Virus record (IMG/VR): IMGVR_UViG_3300047469_000312
Span: 1 to 64,000 of that record
Direction: 5' to 3' (one strand)
DNA length: 64,000 nt
DNA from: a virus
Shown: piece by piece, positions 23,917 to 33,355 of the stretch
How the letters are laid out: every line of letters starts with the position of its first letter
How positions within the stretch are numbered: the first letter of the stretch is position 1
Notes under the pieces: generated by a model
Database searches by the model: none
Told to the model about the DNA's origin: nothing
Seen by the model: only the letters and a program-made list of their open reading frames with translations
Position numbers and translations under genes: made by a program

Positions 23917-25482
23917 ATGCGTGTAGTCACCGAACGGGAAGGCCATCTGGGAGACCAGACGGTTGCGCTCCTACGTCACCGTGATCAGGAACTGAAGTGG
24001 AATATCAAGCTGATTGATAAGGCGTCGATCAAGCCTGATGTGGACATCTTCCACCAGATCAATGGGTTCTGGGAGAAGCAGCCAGCGGAAGCCCAGGACA
24101 AGATCTTCGAGGTGTACAAGCGCATTCACATCACCTTCGACGAGATCTGGGAAACCGAGGATCTGGCCCGCGCGCTCTTGCCCCAGATCGCAGAGCTGTG
24201 CGCATTGCACAAGCTCGACGATGTTCGCTCGTGGATTGATTTCCACAGCGACATTGCCATGCCGCACAACCTCAATGAGGAATACGGCGACAGTCACAGC
24301 GCCATCGGTACGCGAGATCGTACCTATCTGCGCGAAGACTATAAGCAGCTCGTGGTCTTGAGTGTCGTACTGCGACCGATGCTGTTGGTGTGGGGCGAGT
24401 ATGTGTTTCGCACCGAGAAGGAACACGGGACCAACTGGAAGGAGTACAAGGCGTTCCAGTTGCTCTCGCAGTCGTACATCCTCGCTGAAGGTCAGTGCCC
24501 GCCGATGGAGCGTTTGCAGAAGTACGTGGAATTGAGCTTGCCGCAAACGAAGGAATTCGATTCGGCGATTCTCGACGGGATTTCCACGGAAGACTTTTCC
24601 ACCTGGGTGCTGGCGCTGGTGGTGATTCGTCGTCTGACGATTGGCGACATCAGTGGCACCGATCCGGACTTTAACCTGGTGGCGTTTATCTACCGCTACG
24701 TGGGCCAAAAGGTCAAGGGCCATGACCACAGTTTCATGGGGATGGTCAAGCCCAAGATTCCGGAAAGCCAGTCGGGGGATAGCGAAAACAATCTCTCGAA
24801 GTTGGAAGGCTACAAGGTCAAGCAGGAAATTCCCGCAGGCGACATCGCGATCGTCGAGCACTACATCAGCGACACCACCAAACTGGCGTTGCGTGTGTGC
24901 CCGGAGCTTAAGGAGAACCTCGGGATTTTGTTGGAATCGTTGGATGCGGTCAAACAACTGACCAACGAACACATCTGGGACCCGCAGTTGGCGCTGATCC
25001 AGTGGACGCTGGAAGACGCCGTGAGTCCCCGTGCTTTTCCGTATCTCTCGAAGAAATCCGTGCTGGAAGCTATGGGAGTAGCACAGGCAGTACTCTGGCA
25101 ACGGGGACACTTCGAGCTGGCTGGGTTGATGACAGCAGTGGCCCAGTCGAACGCACAGGAATTGCAGCTGACCGGTGTGATCCCCCAAGCCCGGATTCCG
25201 GCGAACATGGTGGAAGAGCTCAATAAGCTCTATCCGCACGCACGACGGCAGTCCGGCAAGCAGAAGTCACAAAAGGAAAAGAATGTCGCGGTACTGGGCA
25301 TCGACCACGTGACCAAGCAACTTCGCGAACATGAGTGGCGCTTAACGGTGCCCGCGGGATGGCTCGCGAAGGTCGTCCAAAACACCAATGATCGGCGGTA
25401 CGCGGTGCCTTACGATATAAAAATCAAAATGGCAAAACTGTCGATCGAAATCGCAATGAACCAAGCAAACAGGAGCGTTTGA
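23917..25482 (+). CDS. Candidate non-virion RNA polymerase accessory subunit (phiKZ gp68-like)
   Basis: 521 aa from ATG 23917 (an ATG one codon earlier is too close to the AGGAG). Largely helical, acidic N-terminal half, no enzymatic motif and no membrane segment. In phiKZ a protein of about this size, gp68, is an essential subunit of the non-virion RNA polymerase and lies between the beta-prime N gene (gp55) and the beta C gene (gp71-73). This gene holds the same position between 17577 and 28986. The call is based on length and gene order only; I did not recognise a sequence motif. Preceded by an early-type promoter. Confidence 0.5.
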   Translation: MRVVTEREGHLGDQTVALLRHRDQELKWNIKLIDKASIKPDVDIFHQINGFWEKQPAEAQDKIFEVYKRIHITFDEIWETEDLARALLPQIAELCALHKLDDVRSWIDFHSDIAMPHNLNEEYGDSHSAIGTRDRTYLREDYKQLVVLSVVLRPMLLVWGEYVFRTEKEHGTNWKEYKAFQLLSQSYILAEGQCPPMERLQKYVELSLPQTKEFDSAILDGISTEDFSTWVLALVVIRRLTIGDISGTDPDFNLVAFIYRYVGQKVKGHDHSFMGMVKPKIPESQSGDSENNLSKLEGYKVKQEIPAGDIAIVEHYISDTTKLALRVCPELKENLGILLESLDAVKQLTNEHIWDPQLALIQWTLEDAVSPRAFPYLSKKSVLEAMGVAQAVLWQRGHFELAGLMTAVAQSNAQELQLTGVIPQARIPANMVEELNKLYPHARRQSGKQKSQKEKNVAVLGIDHVTKQLREHEWRLTVPAGWLAKVVQNTNDRRYAVPYDIKIKMAKLSIEIAMNQANRSV

Positions 25483-25484
25483 AC

Positions 25485-27008
25485 ATGCTGAACAACTTCG
25501 TAGGTAACGGGATGGGTGACAAGTTTCGCGTGCGTCAGCTTGTCATGGTCGAGACCAGCGGTCATGGCCAACAGTACCGTCGACCGTACGAAACGGTCGT
25601 GACGCCGAACGTGGAACAGCTGGTGGCGGACCGGCTGGACCCGAAGCAACCGGCTACTCCGGCATCGTTGGCGGGGGTGGCAAATCAGTTCATCTTGCCC
25701 TCGGCCGCGTACGAAAAAGAAGTGGTGATTCCGCACGGTTGGCAGGAGCGGCGCCTGCGCTTCATGATGCTGCTGGACCACATCGGACCGGCAGGCGTCG
25801 AAATCACGCAGGTCATCACCGGCTACTCGGAGTTTTTCGATCCGACCTTGCAGGGTAATATCGACCCGCACATGTTCTTCTACGTGAATTCCACCATGGC
25901 GCTGCGTCGGGTCACGGCCCGCACCGCGATCGGCAATCGCGACTATTACAACGTCGCTGATGCGGCGCACGTGATCGTCGACAATGCCTGGGAGAACGTG
26001 CATCAGCCGAACAAGGAATTCCGCATGCGCCCTGCGGATGTGTATTCGACCATGACACGTATCCATCTCGGCCAAGAGACGAACGCGGACATGAACGATA
26101 CGCGCACCTTGGTCACGGGACTGCCGCAAAAGTCGTGGCGGCGCAATGCCAATACGACGGCTTACGCGTCAGCGCTGTTTGAAAACTATCAGACGGCGAT
26201 GAAGCTCGATGCGTTTGGTCAGTCGCACGACCAGATTCTCTCGCAAGCCCGCGGCCATTCGGTCGAGCAGTCGGTGGCGCAAGATCCGTTCATGAACGCG
26301 ATCAACAAGATCCGGGGTAGCCAGAACGGCAACTCCTTCACGATCAGCGATCTGCTGCGTATGGACCCGCACGCGATGGACGACGACATCGCACTGCTCT
26401 CGTATCAGGGGCAAGCGTCCCCCATCAATCCGATGGGCGGACAACACGGCGGCTTCTTCAACAACACGTCGAGTGAAGTGGGTTGGGGTGGTTCGAACCA
26501 GTACACGCAGGTGGCAACGATCATCGCGCATTCGATCCCGGCTATCATGGTCGAGTCTGCGATCGCCAACATCATCGTGCACTGTACGAACCGCAATGAA
26601 TTCCGTGAGCCGCAGATCGTCATCTCCGGCATGCGGGACTTCCCGTCGATGGCAGGTACCACGATCGACATGACGCAGTTTATCGAGAAGTTCAAGTGGC
26701 GTGTGGCCAACGAAGTGCTGAACGATGTGTCGTACAGCAACACGCTGGATTACGCGTTCAACCTGAAGCTCGATTTGCTGGGTGAGTCGATCCTGGAGAT
26801 CTCGATGAATGGGGGACCTTTCGAGACCTTCGCGCTGCCGAGCTTCTGTGATGCCCTGCTCGTGCCGATCGTGACCAACAACGATCAGCGCGCGCTCGCT
26901 TTGGCGACGGACTTCAATAGCCTCTTTAATGCGGTGTTGAATTCCAACGACATCGCACCGGGTGCGTCGTACCACGGCACGTCCGGGGTGCAATTCGGTC
27001 AACTGTAA
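25485..27008 (+). CDS. Unknown abundant-type protein, paralogue of the 35930 gene
   Basis: 507 aa, ATG 25485 behind AGGAG. It shares with the 35930 product a colinear series of segments: RRLRFMMLLDHIGPAGVEI versus QRLSFVLAVEHVSPIGVNS, MFFYVNST versus VIFYVNSC, DTRTLVTGLPQ versus DTRTMVTTLPR, and a C-terminal LATDFNSLFNAV versus LSADLYAVINAA. The two genes are therefore paralogues. No catalytic motif. Position between polymerase-related genes suggests a nuclear or transcription-phase role; phiKZ gp69/gp70-like proteins occupy this interval. Function not known. Confidence 0.68.
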   Translation: MLNNFVGNGMGDKFRVRQLVMVETSGHGQQYRRPYETVVTPNVEQLVADRLDPKQPATPASLAGVANQFILPSAAYEKEVVIPHGWQERRLRFMMLLDHIGPAGVEITQVITGYSEFFDPTLQGNIDPHMFFYVNSTMALRRVTARTAIGNRDYYNVADAAHVIVDNAWENVHQPNKEFRMRPADVYSTMTRIHLGQETNADMNDTRTLVTGLPQKSWRRNANTTAYASALFENYQTAMKLDAFGQSHDQILSQARGHSVEQSVAQDPFMNAINKIRGSQNGNSFTISDLLRMDPHAMDDDIALLSYQGQASPINPMGGQHGGFFNNTSSEVGWGGSNQYTQVATIIAHSIPAIMVESAIANIIVHCTNRNEFREPQIVISGMRDFPSMAGTTIDMTQFIEKFKWRVANEVLNDVSYSNTLDYAFNLKLDLLGESILEISMNGGPFETFALPSFCDALLVPIVTNNDQRALALATDFNSLFNAVLNSNDIAPGASYHGTSGVQFGQL

Positions 27009-27046
27009 ACAAGGAACCCCCTAGGTAACTAGGGTAGGAGAGAAGA

Positions 27047-28402
27047 ATGAGTAAAATGTTGAAGTTCTACGAAGCCGTGCTGGATGCGGCAGGGTTGACC
27101 GTAACCACCGACGGTTGCGTCTCGATCAAAACGAGCAAGGATAGCAAGCCCCTCACCATGAAGGGTAAGCGTCTGGTTCTGCCCACGCGCGAACACCAGG
27201 CTAATCCGAGCCCGGACACCAAGGTGCTGTTCCATCCGTTGCAGGAAAACGTGATGCGCGGCGAATCGGAAGTATTCGAGCGCTTTCGCATGGCGATCAA
27301 CGGTCGCATGAACGTGGTGTTTGGCACCATCGTGCATACGCTCCTGCAACTGGGCACCAGCCAGGCCGAGCAGCACAAGCTCAGCCCCGAGCAAAGCGAA
27401 TTCCTCTCCAAGGTGAAGAACGCCGACGAGAAGACGCTCGCTGCGCTGAAGAAAATCATGGATAGCCTCAGTGCGACTCAGCACCAGAAGCTGTTCGTGT
27501 CGATCTTCATCAAACGGGGCGGCACGGTCGGCGACAAGCGCTACGCTCGCGTGGGTGTGGCGCACTTCCCGTTCTACAACGAACTGAAGAAGGGCGAAAA
27601 CGAGCTGCACGGCGTGAAGCTGCGCGTGAAGGACCGTGAAGCCCTGATCGGTCTGTTGGACTACATCCTGCCTGAGCAAGACATCGCCGGGGTGTACAAC
27701 CGTGGCTCGAACAGCACGATTGCGCCGTCCATCGAAGCGTTGTTGCTGACGGTGAAAGCCATTGCCGCACCGCTGAACGATCTGATCTCGCGCTTCGAAG
27801 GCATCTTGCCGGAGAATCTGCTGGTGAACGCGGACTGGGTCGACCAGCTGGAAAATCTGGACGAACTGCTGCCGGAAATTCGTTCCACGCCGATGCAAGC
27901 GGGTAACGAAGGCACGGTGCCGGGGACGGAAGCCGAGAAGCAACAACAGGTCACCCAGACCCAAACGGCTTTCAACGCACCTGCCGGTGCCTCGACTCAG
28001 GGCGCAGCAGGCGTTACGCTGGCAGCGCAGCGTCCGGCTACGCCTCCGCCTGCCACGCCGGGTTGGCCTGCTGCGCAACCGTCGGTTCCGGCCTCCAGCA
28101 GTGCGCCGGTACGCACCGCGACGGGTGGTACGGACTTCGAAGCGCTCGTGCGCTCCAAGCCCGCACTGCAACAAGCGGTGGGTTACGGTAGCTCGCATGG
28201 CTGGAATCCGGGTCAGGCCTGGCAACCGCAGCCGCCGCAACGCGCCTCGCTCTCCAATCCGGTCGGTCCGGTGGGCAATCCGGGCTGGGGTGGGGGTAAT
28301 CAGTGGGGCGGTCAGCCGCAACAGCAGCAGTGGGGTCAGCAAGCGGGTAGCTGGAACCAAGGCGGCGGAAGCTGGAATCAGCAACCGGCAGTGCGTCTGT
28401 AA
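27047..28402 (+). CDS. Unknown protein with Pro/Gln/Gly-rich disordered C-terminus
   Basis: 451 aa, ATG with TAGGAGAGAAGA upstream. The first 285 residues form a soluble globular region with a basic beta part. From about residue 290 the sequence is rich in Pro, Gln, Ala, Gly and Trp (repeats of the type WGGG, WGQQ and WNQ), typical of a disordered tail. Tails of this kind often drive multivalent protein or nucleic-acid contacts. Ends before a CATA-hairpin element. No family recognised. Confidence 0.68.
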   Translation: MSKMLKFYEAVLDAAGLTVTTDGCVSIKTSKDSKPLTMKGKRLVLPTREHQANPSPDTKVLFHPLQENVMRGESEVFERFRMAINGRMNVVFGTIVHTLLQLGTSQAEQHKLSPEQSEFLSKVKNADEKTLAALKKIMDSLSATQHQKLFVSIFIKRGGTVGDKRYARVGVAHFPFYNELKKGENELHGVKLRVKDREALIGLLDYILPEQDIAGVYNRGSNSTIAPSIEALLLTVKAIAAPLNDLISRFEGILPENLLVNADWVDQLENLDELLPEIRSTPMQAGNEGTVPGTEAEKQQQVTQTQTAFNAPAGASTQGAAGVTLAAQRPATPPPATPGWPAAQPSVPASSSAPVRTATGGTDFEALVRSKPALQQAVGYGSSHGWNPGQAWQPQPPQRASLSNPVGPVGNPGWGGGNQWGGQPQQQQWGQQAGSWNQGGGSWNQQPAVRL

Positions 28403-28423
28403 CTAGGGCGTTGCCCTTAACGG

Positions 28424-28453
28424 CATAACAGCAGAGGGCTTCGGCCCTCTGCT
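28424..28453 (+). terminator. CATA-hairpin terminator with TTCG loop
   Basis: CATA (28424-28427) precedes a perfect 10-bp stem AGCAGAGGGC/GCCCTCTGCT (28430-28453) with a TTCG loop. A T-run follows about 18 nt later. A smaller AGGGC/GCCCT hairpin lies just before. Confidence 0.72.
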
Positions 28454-28505
28454 GCTTACCGATCTTCTTTTTTTATTCCAGGGAGTCATCTATAGCGACT
28501 CTGCC

Positions 28506-28844
28506 TCACTTTACGCCTGATTTGGCATTCCACACCGAGCGCAGCGACTCCACGTAGTTCGGCTCCGGCAGGTAGTACGACTGCAAATCCTGCGTCATTT
28601 GATCCGGCGAGGTATAGCCCGATAAACGCATCACCAACCAATGGAGCTGATGAGGCACATTTTGCTGCTGCATCAGACCATAGAAGTCATACTCGTAACG
28701 CACGGCGAGATACCCATCAATTGGCACCGCCTTGGTTGAGGCGAGTGTTTTCAACAGGGAGAAGTGGTCTTCTAAGACCCGTCGAAAACCGGGATTGTAA
28801 TAGTCCAGGTTATCCAGCCCAATCGAATACTTGTTAATATCCAT
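28506..28844 (-). CDS. Small unknown leftward protein
   Basis: 112 aa. The ATG at 28844 is preferred over an upstream one because GGTGG lies just before it and the extra 24 residues would cross the AT-rich promoter region. It contains DYYNPGF near the N-terminus, similar to DYNPGF in the 41883 product. Otherwise no recognised motif. It is the only leftward gene within the transcription core and stands divergent to the RNA polymerase beta gene. Confidence 0.6.
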   Translation of the reverse strand: MDINKYSIGLDNLDYYNPGFRRVLEDHFSLLKTLASTKAVPIDGYLAVRYEYDFYGLMQQQNVPHQLHWLVMRLSGYTSPDQMTQDLQSYYLPEPNYVESLRSVWNAKSGVK

Positions 28845-28871
28845 CGTATTCCACCTAAATAAAGTCAAACA

Positions 28872-28879
28872 TATATTAC
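28872..28879 (+). promoter_or_regulatory. Early-type promoter TATATTAC
   Basis: Exact TATATTAC followed by TAATACG, 107 nt before the RNA polymerase beta C gene and in an AT-rich block between divergent genes. Confidence 0.6.
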
Positions 28880-28985
28880 TAATACGAAGAGCCTCAAATG
28901 ATTTCTGCGAATGCATTGCAAGAGTGCATTAGTGGAAGTCAGACGGGGTAATAGCGTAGGTCGTTACAACAAGGAAAGGTACGAG

Positions 28986-31211
28986 ATGAACGTTCATTCA
29001 GCACGGAAGGTCTATGAACCGCTTCCGGAACCTAATCAGCTTCTGCGGCAGCTGTTGGGTGTGTGTGGGTTGAATCCGTGGAAGGGGGCCAACTCTGCTT
29101 CGCGGGAGCAGATGTTCTCCAGCCACATCGGTCAGACGCTGGTGGTGAAGGGAGCGACGCCACGTTATTGTCAGACCGGCATGGAACGTGAGTTTGGCAA
29201 GTATACCTGGAACGTGAAAATGCCCAAGACGGGCCAGGTGTTGAAAGTGATCGACCGGTATCGGACCAGCTACGGGGCGGATTCGATCATTCAGGACCAG
29301 TGGCAAAATCCGCAACAAGTGGTGATTTTCAAAACCACCGAAGGCGGCAGCGAAATCGGCATGATCAACATGCCGCGCTTTTGTTCACAGCATCAGTATT
29401 TCGGTTTTCCGTTTGTGAGTCGCCCGGCGCGCGGTAAGCTGGTGCAAGGCGCGGAAATCCAAGAAGGTGAGGTGTTCTTGGATTCCCCGTCTGTGACTGC
29501 GGATGGTGACTACAAGTACGGCGTGCAGTGTAACGTGGCCTACATGTCGATTCCGGGCGTGGCTGAGGACGGCATCGTGATCTCGCGCGACGTGCTGGAT
29601 CGTTTCAGCTTCAAGACGTATGAAACCCGCGTGGTCGAGTGGGGCAGCAAGCGCTTTCCGCTGAACCTGTATGGCGACTATAAGAAGTACAAGTCGTTTC
29701 CGGACATCGGCGAGATGGTGCGTGAAGATGGGTTGCTGATGATGCTGCGTAGCTACGACGAAAGTCTGGCCGTGGTGGAACAGTCGGCAGCGGCGTTGCG
29801 GCGGCCGGACTTCACGTTCGACAAGGCGACTTATGTGCCGACTGGCGGCAAGGTGGTGGACATTCGCGTGCATCACGATGCGAATAACCAGAACACCAAT
29901 GTGCCCGAAGGCATGGACACGCAGCCTTCCCGGTATGACCGCGCCCGGCGCGAGTTCTATCAGGAAATCATCCAGCTGTATAACTCCCAGAAGTCGAAGT
30001 ATGCCGATGGCAAACCGCGGCTGTCGCCGGAGTTTCATCGGTTGGTGGTGGAAGCGCTCAGTGTGGTCGGCAAGAACAGCGCCAGCCCGAGCGAATCCAT
30101 CAAGAAGCTCTATCGTCAGGCCCCGCTCGATGATTGGCGGGTGGAATTCGTGATCGAGTATGAAATCACCCCGACCATCGGCTTTAAGCTGACGGACTGC
30201 TTCGGCGGCAAGGGTGTGATCTGCAAGATCTGCGAACCGCATGAAATGCCGATCGACGAGCATGGCAATCGCGCGGACATCATCGTCTCGGGTGAGTCCA
30301 CCGTGAACCGCATGAACTACGGTCGTCTGTACGAGCCCTACATCAATGCGGCCTCGCGCGACGTGATGAAGCGCATCGTGGCAAAGCTCGGGGTGGATCG
30401 CACCGACCCGGAGTACATGCTCACGAAGAAGCTTGCACAGATGGAAATCGAACAGCCCCAGCTGATCGACGAAGTCTGGGAGTACTTGATGGGCTATTAT
30501 GCCATCGTGAGCCCGTTGCAACATAGCTGGTTCATGACGGGCACGTATACGCGCCCACGCGTCGAGCACTTGGCAAGCGTGATCCACATCATCAAGCACC
30601 ATGACGGCACGATTGAGAATGCAGATGGCCTGCAGCTCTTCATGCCACCGGAAAACGACCCGGCGTATATCCCGATGGTGCGGGCGATCCAGGAGCAGTA
30701 TCCGCCTGTGTATGGTCCGGTAGCGTATACCGGCAACTCAGGCAAGAAGGTGGTGACCAAGAAGCCGGTGCGGATTGCTTCGGTCTACATCATCATCCTG
30801 GAAAAGATCGCGGATGACTGGACGGCGGTGTCCTCGGGTAAGCTGCAGCACTTTGGGGTGCTTTCTCAGGTTACCAATGCCGACAAGTACGCAGCGCCCA
30901 CGCGTACGCAGGCAATTCGGGCTTGGGGTGAGGCGGAAGTTCGGATTGCCGTGTCGTATGCAGGAGCACGCATTACGGCCGACATTCTGGATCGCAACAA
31001 CAATCCGTTCACGCACAAGCATATCCTCGAGCAAATCTTGCGGGCTGACAAGCCCACTGGCATCGAGAAGGTGGTCGATCGCAGCGTCGTGCCACTGGGC
31101 GGTTCCAAGCCGCTCCAACTCGTACGGCACGTCGCGCAATGCGGCGGCTGGAAGTTCGTGTACGAGCAGGCAGAACAAGGTTACACGCCGCGCCAGAAAC
31201 TGGCCGCTTAA
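28986..31211 (+). CDS. RNA polymerase beta subunit, C-terminal fragment (non-virion enzyme, phiKZ gp71-73-like)
   Basis: 741 aa from ATG 28986, chosen because AAGGAAAGG lies seven bases upstream; a longer frame from 28911 lacks this. It shows the order of landmarks of the bacterial beta C half: MFSSHIGQ near the N-terminus, the hybrid-binding EDGIVISRDVLDRF region (beta has EDAILISERL), GGKGVICKI (beta GNKGVI), DIIVSG, and STVNRMNYGRLYE (beta PSRMNIGQILE). It lacks the N half of beta, which in phiKZ is a separate gene elsewhere. The next gene encodes beta-prime C. The beta assignment is firm; non-virion assignment rests on gene order (phiKZ gp71-73 then gp74). Confidence 0.88.
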   Translation: MNVHSARKVYEPLPEPNQLLRQLLGVCGLNPWKGANSASREQMFSSHIGQTLVVKGATPRYCQTGMEREFGKYTWNVKMPKTGQVLKVIDRYRTSYGADSIIQDQWQNPQQVVIFKTTEGGSEIGMINMPRFCSQHQYFGFPFVSRPARGKLVQGAEIQEGEVFLDSPSVTADGDYKYGVQCNVAYMSIPGVAEDGIVISRDVLDRFSFKTYETRVVEWGSKRFPLNLYGDYKKYKSFPDIGEMVREDGLLMMLRSYDESLAVVEQSAAALRRPDFTFDKATYVPTGGKVVDIRVHHDANNQNTNVPEGMDTQPSRYDRARREFYQEIIQLYNSQKSKYADGKPRLSPEFHRLVVEALSVVGKNSASPSESIKKLYRQAPLDDWRVEFVIEYEITPTIGFKLTDCFGGKGVICKICEPHEMPIDEHGNRADIIVSGESTVNRMNYGRLYEPYINAASRDVMKRIVAKLGVDRTDPEYMLTKKLAQMEIEQPQLIDEVWEYLMGYYAIVSPLQHSWFMTGTYTRPRVEHLASVIHIIKHHDGTIENADGLQLFMPPENDPAYIPMVRAIQEQYPPVYGPVAYTGNSGKKVVTKKPVRIASVYIIILEKIADDWTAVSSGKLQHFGVLSQVTNADKYAAPTRTQAIRAWGEAEVRIAVSYAGARITADILDRNNNPFTHKHILEQILRADKPTGIEKVVDRSVVPLGGSKPLQLVRHVAQCGGWKFVYEQAEQGYTPRQKLAA

Positions 31212-31240
31212 TTAACGGATCATGAAACAAGGAGGATGTA

Positions 31241-33271
31241 ATGATTAAGATCCGGGCCAGGAAGTTGCTCGCGATGACCACCGATGACCTGTGGGACACC
31301 CTCACGGGGCGGTTCATTCTGATCTTCGACGACAACCAGGAGTTGGAAACCAACTGGCGCAAGACGGTGATCTCGTCGTATGCGTGGGAGTTCCATCGGC
31401 AGTGGGGCAAAACCCCGTTGCTCAAACATCACCATATCGACGGCGTGCTGGGCAAGAAGCGTTACAGCGCGAGTACGCCACTCGATCTGTTGGGCAATTG
31501 CATGTGGTCGGTCTATGAGATCTACGGCGATGCGGTCGGCCGCGATGTGTTGGCGCAGCGTATTTATCAGCTGAACAACATCATCTACAACGAGATGAGC
31601 TATCGGTGCGAAGCCGATGTGGGCTCGATGGACATCTTGGACTGGATGGAAGTGCTCGATCATCCGAAGATCATCGCGATGAAGGAAAAGGTCAAGGACG
31701 CGGTCAACAAGACCCCGGACGAAGGCGGTCGCATGATCAAGGAAGCCTATGGCGTGATCGACGATGTGCTCGGCAATGGCCAGGACTTGCCGATGAACGC
31801 AGTGTCGCTGGCGCTGCGCTCCAAGCTCGTGAATGCCAACCAGGTGCAGCAGTCGATTGGCCCGCGCGGTTATCTGACCGACATCGACTCGGACCAGTTC
31901 CGCTATCCGATCATCCCTGGCTACGTCGAAGGGATTCGCAGTCTGTACGACTCGGTGATTGAGTCGCGCTCGGCGGCGAAGGCATTGCAGTTCTCGAAGT
32001 CGCCGTTGCAGGAAGCGGAGTATTTCTCCCGCCGCTTGCAGCTGATGTGTCAGACGGTGCGCAACTTGCACCAGAATTGCGACTGTGGCACGACCGAAAC
32101 CCTGCGCTGGCAAGTGCGGGGTAAGGAAGTGAACGAGGAAGGCGATGAAGTCTTCGGTGGGGACCTGCCTCTGCTCCTTGGCAAGTTCTATGTCGACGAG
32201 AAGACCGGCGGGTTGCGGGTGATTCGTGGCGACAAGTACGACCAAGAGAATCTGATCGGCAAGAGTATTCGGCTGCGCTCGGTGATTCACTGCGCGCATC
32301 CTGATCCGTATGGGGTGTGTGCCACCTGTTTCGGTGAACTCAGCCTGTCCGTACTGGACGATCGGACCAACTTGGGTCACATGTGTTGTACCTCGATGAC
32401 GCAGAAGTCCTCGCAGTCCGTGCTGTCGGTTAAGCACTTGGATAGTTCGGCCGCTGTAGAACCGGCAAGCCTGACGCCTGATGAGAAGAAGTTCTTCAAG
32501 ATCAGTGCCGATGGCATGTCGTATCTGCTTGCCGATCGACTCAAGGGCAAGACGGTGAAGCTGATCATTCCGGCGATGTTCGCCCCGAACATTACCGACG
32601 TGTTGGCTAACCACAGCATCGATGACCTGAACATCCGGCAGGTGTCGGAGATGCGGGAAATCGCCGTGCAGGTGAAAGAGGGCAATGTGGAGTTCGATCC
32701 GGAGCGTGTCAATACCTCCAAGGATCGGCGCCTCGCCTCGCTCACCTATCCGATGCTGCGCCATATCCGCAAGGTGCGCTGGGACTTCAATGCCAATAAC
32801 GACTACGTCATTGACATGACGGGTTGGGACTGGAATGAGCCTGTGATGACGCTGCCGCTGATTCACTTCAACATGAGCGATCACTCGAAAGACATCGCCT
32901 CGATGCTGGAGTCGAGTAAGAAGCAGATGGAAGCGCGGGATAAGGACGTGTCACCCGACGCGTTCTTGGTCGAGTTGTACAACCTCGTGAACGACAAACT
33001 CACTGTCAATCTGGCGGTGCTGGAAGTCGTGCTGTACGGGGCGATGATCATCAGCGCAGAAGAAGATGACTATCGCCTGCCGAAGCCGTGGACGGATCGC
33101 GGCTTGGGTGTGATGGACATGACCATGGATCGACGCTCGCTCTCGGCAACGATGGCGTACGAAGGCCACTACGACGTGTTCATCTCGCCGGAAAGCTACA
33201 CGAAGAAGAACCGCCCGGATCACCCGATGGACGCATTGATTTGCCCCGTCGAAGTACTCGGGATGGGTTAA
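31241..33271 (+). CDS. RNA polymerase beta-prime subunit, C-terminal fragment (non-virion enzyme, phiKZ gp74-like)
   Basis: 676 aa, ATG with ACAAGGAGGATGTA upstream, 29 nt after the beta C gene. Beta-prime landmarks are present: the GPRGYLTDID and PGYVEGIRSLYDSVIESRSAAKAL block (bridge-helix/trigger-loop region, as in beta-prime GARGS and EYFISTHGARKGL), a zinc-type CDCGTTE, the second cluster GVCATCFGELS (beta-prime GVCAKCYGRDL), and SVLSVKHLDSS in place of QLTMRTFHIGG. Together with 17577 it would complete one beta-prime. A second, different beta-prime C fragment is encoded at 42758. Confidence 0.88.
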   Translation: MIKIRARKLLAMTTDDLWDTLTGRFILIFDDNQELETNWRKTVISSYAWEFHRQWGKTPLLKHHHIDGVLGKKRYSASTPLDLLGNCMWSVYEIYGDAVGRDVLAQRIYQLNNIIYNEMSYRCEADVGSMDILDWMEVLDHPKIIAMKEKVKDAVNKTPDEGGRMIKEAYGVIDDVLGNGQDLPMNAVSLALRSKLVNANQVQQSIGPRGYLTDIDSDQFRYPIIPGYVEGIRSLYDSVIESRSAAKALQFSKSPLQEAEYFSRRLQLMCQTVRNLHQNCDCGTTETLRWQVRGKEVNEEGDEVFGGDLPLLLGKFYVDEKTGGLRVIRGDKYDQENLIGKSIRLRSVIHCAHPDPYGVCATCFGELSLSVLDDRTNLGHMCCTSMTQKSSQSVLSVKHLDSSAAVEPASLTPDEKKFFKISADGMSYLLADRLKGKTVKLIIPAMFAPNITDVLANHSIDDLNIRQVSEMREIAVQVKEGNVEFDPERVNTSKDRRLASLTYPMLRHIRKVRWDFNANNDYVIDMTGWDWNEPVMTLPLIHFNMSDHSKDIASMLESSKKQMEARDKDVSPDAFLVELYNLVNDKLTVNLAVLEVVLYGAMIISAEEDDYRLPKPWTDRGLGVMDMTMDRRSLSATMAYEGHYDVFISPESYTKKNRPDHPMDALICPVEVLGMG

Positions 33272-33278
33272 GCCAGAC

Positions 33279-33304
33279 GCCCCGCTCACTTCGGTGGGTG
33301 GGGC
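33279..33304 (+). terminator. Hairpin after RNA polymerase operon
   Basis: GCCCC...CAC and GTG...GGGGC form an interrupted stem around a TTCG loop. No T-run follows, so termination strength is doubtful. Confidence 0.5.
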
Positions 33305-33355
33305 AGCAGTACGGCAGTCTGTGTTCGAGATTCAAAACCAACCATAGGCTTTAGC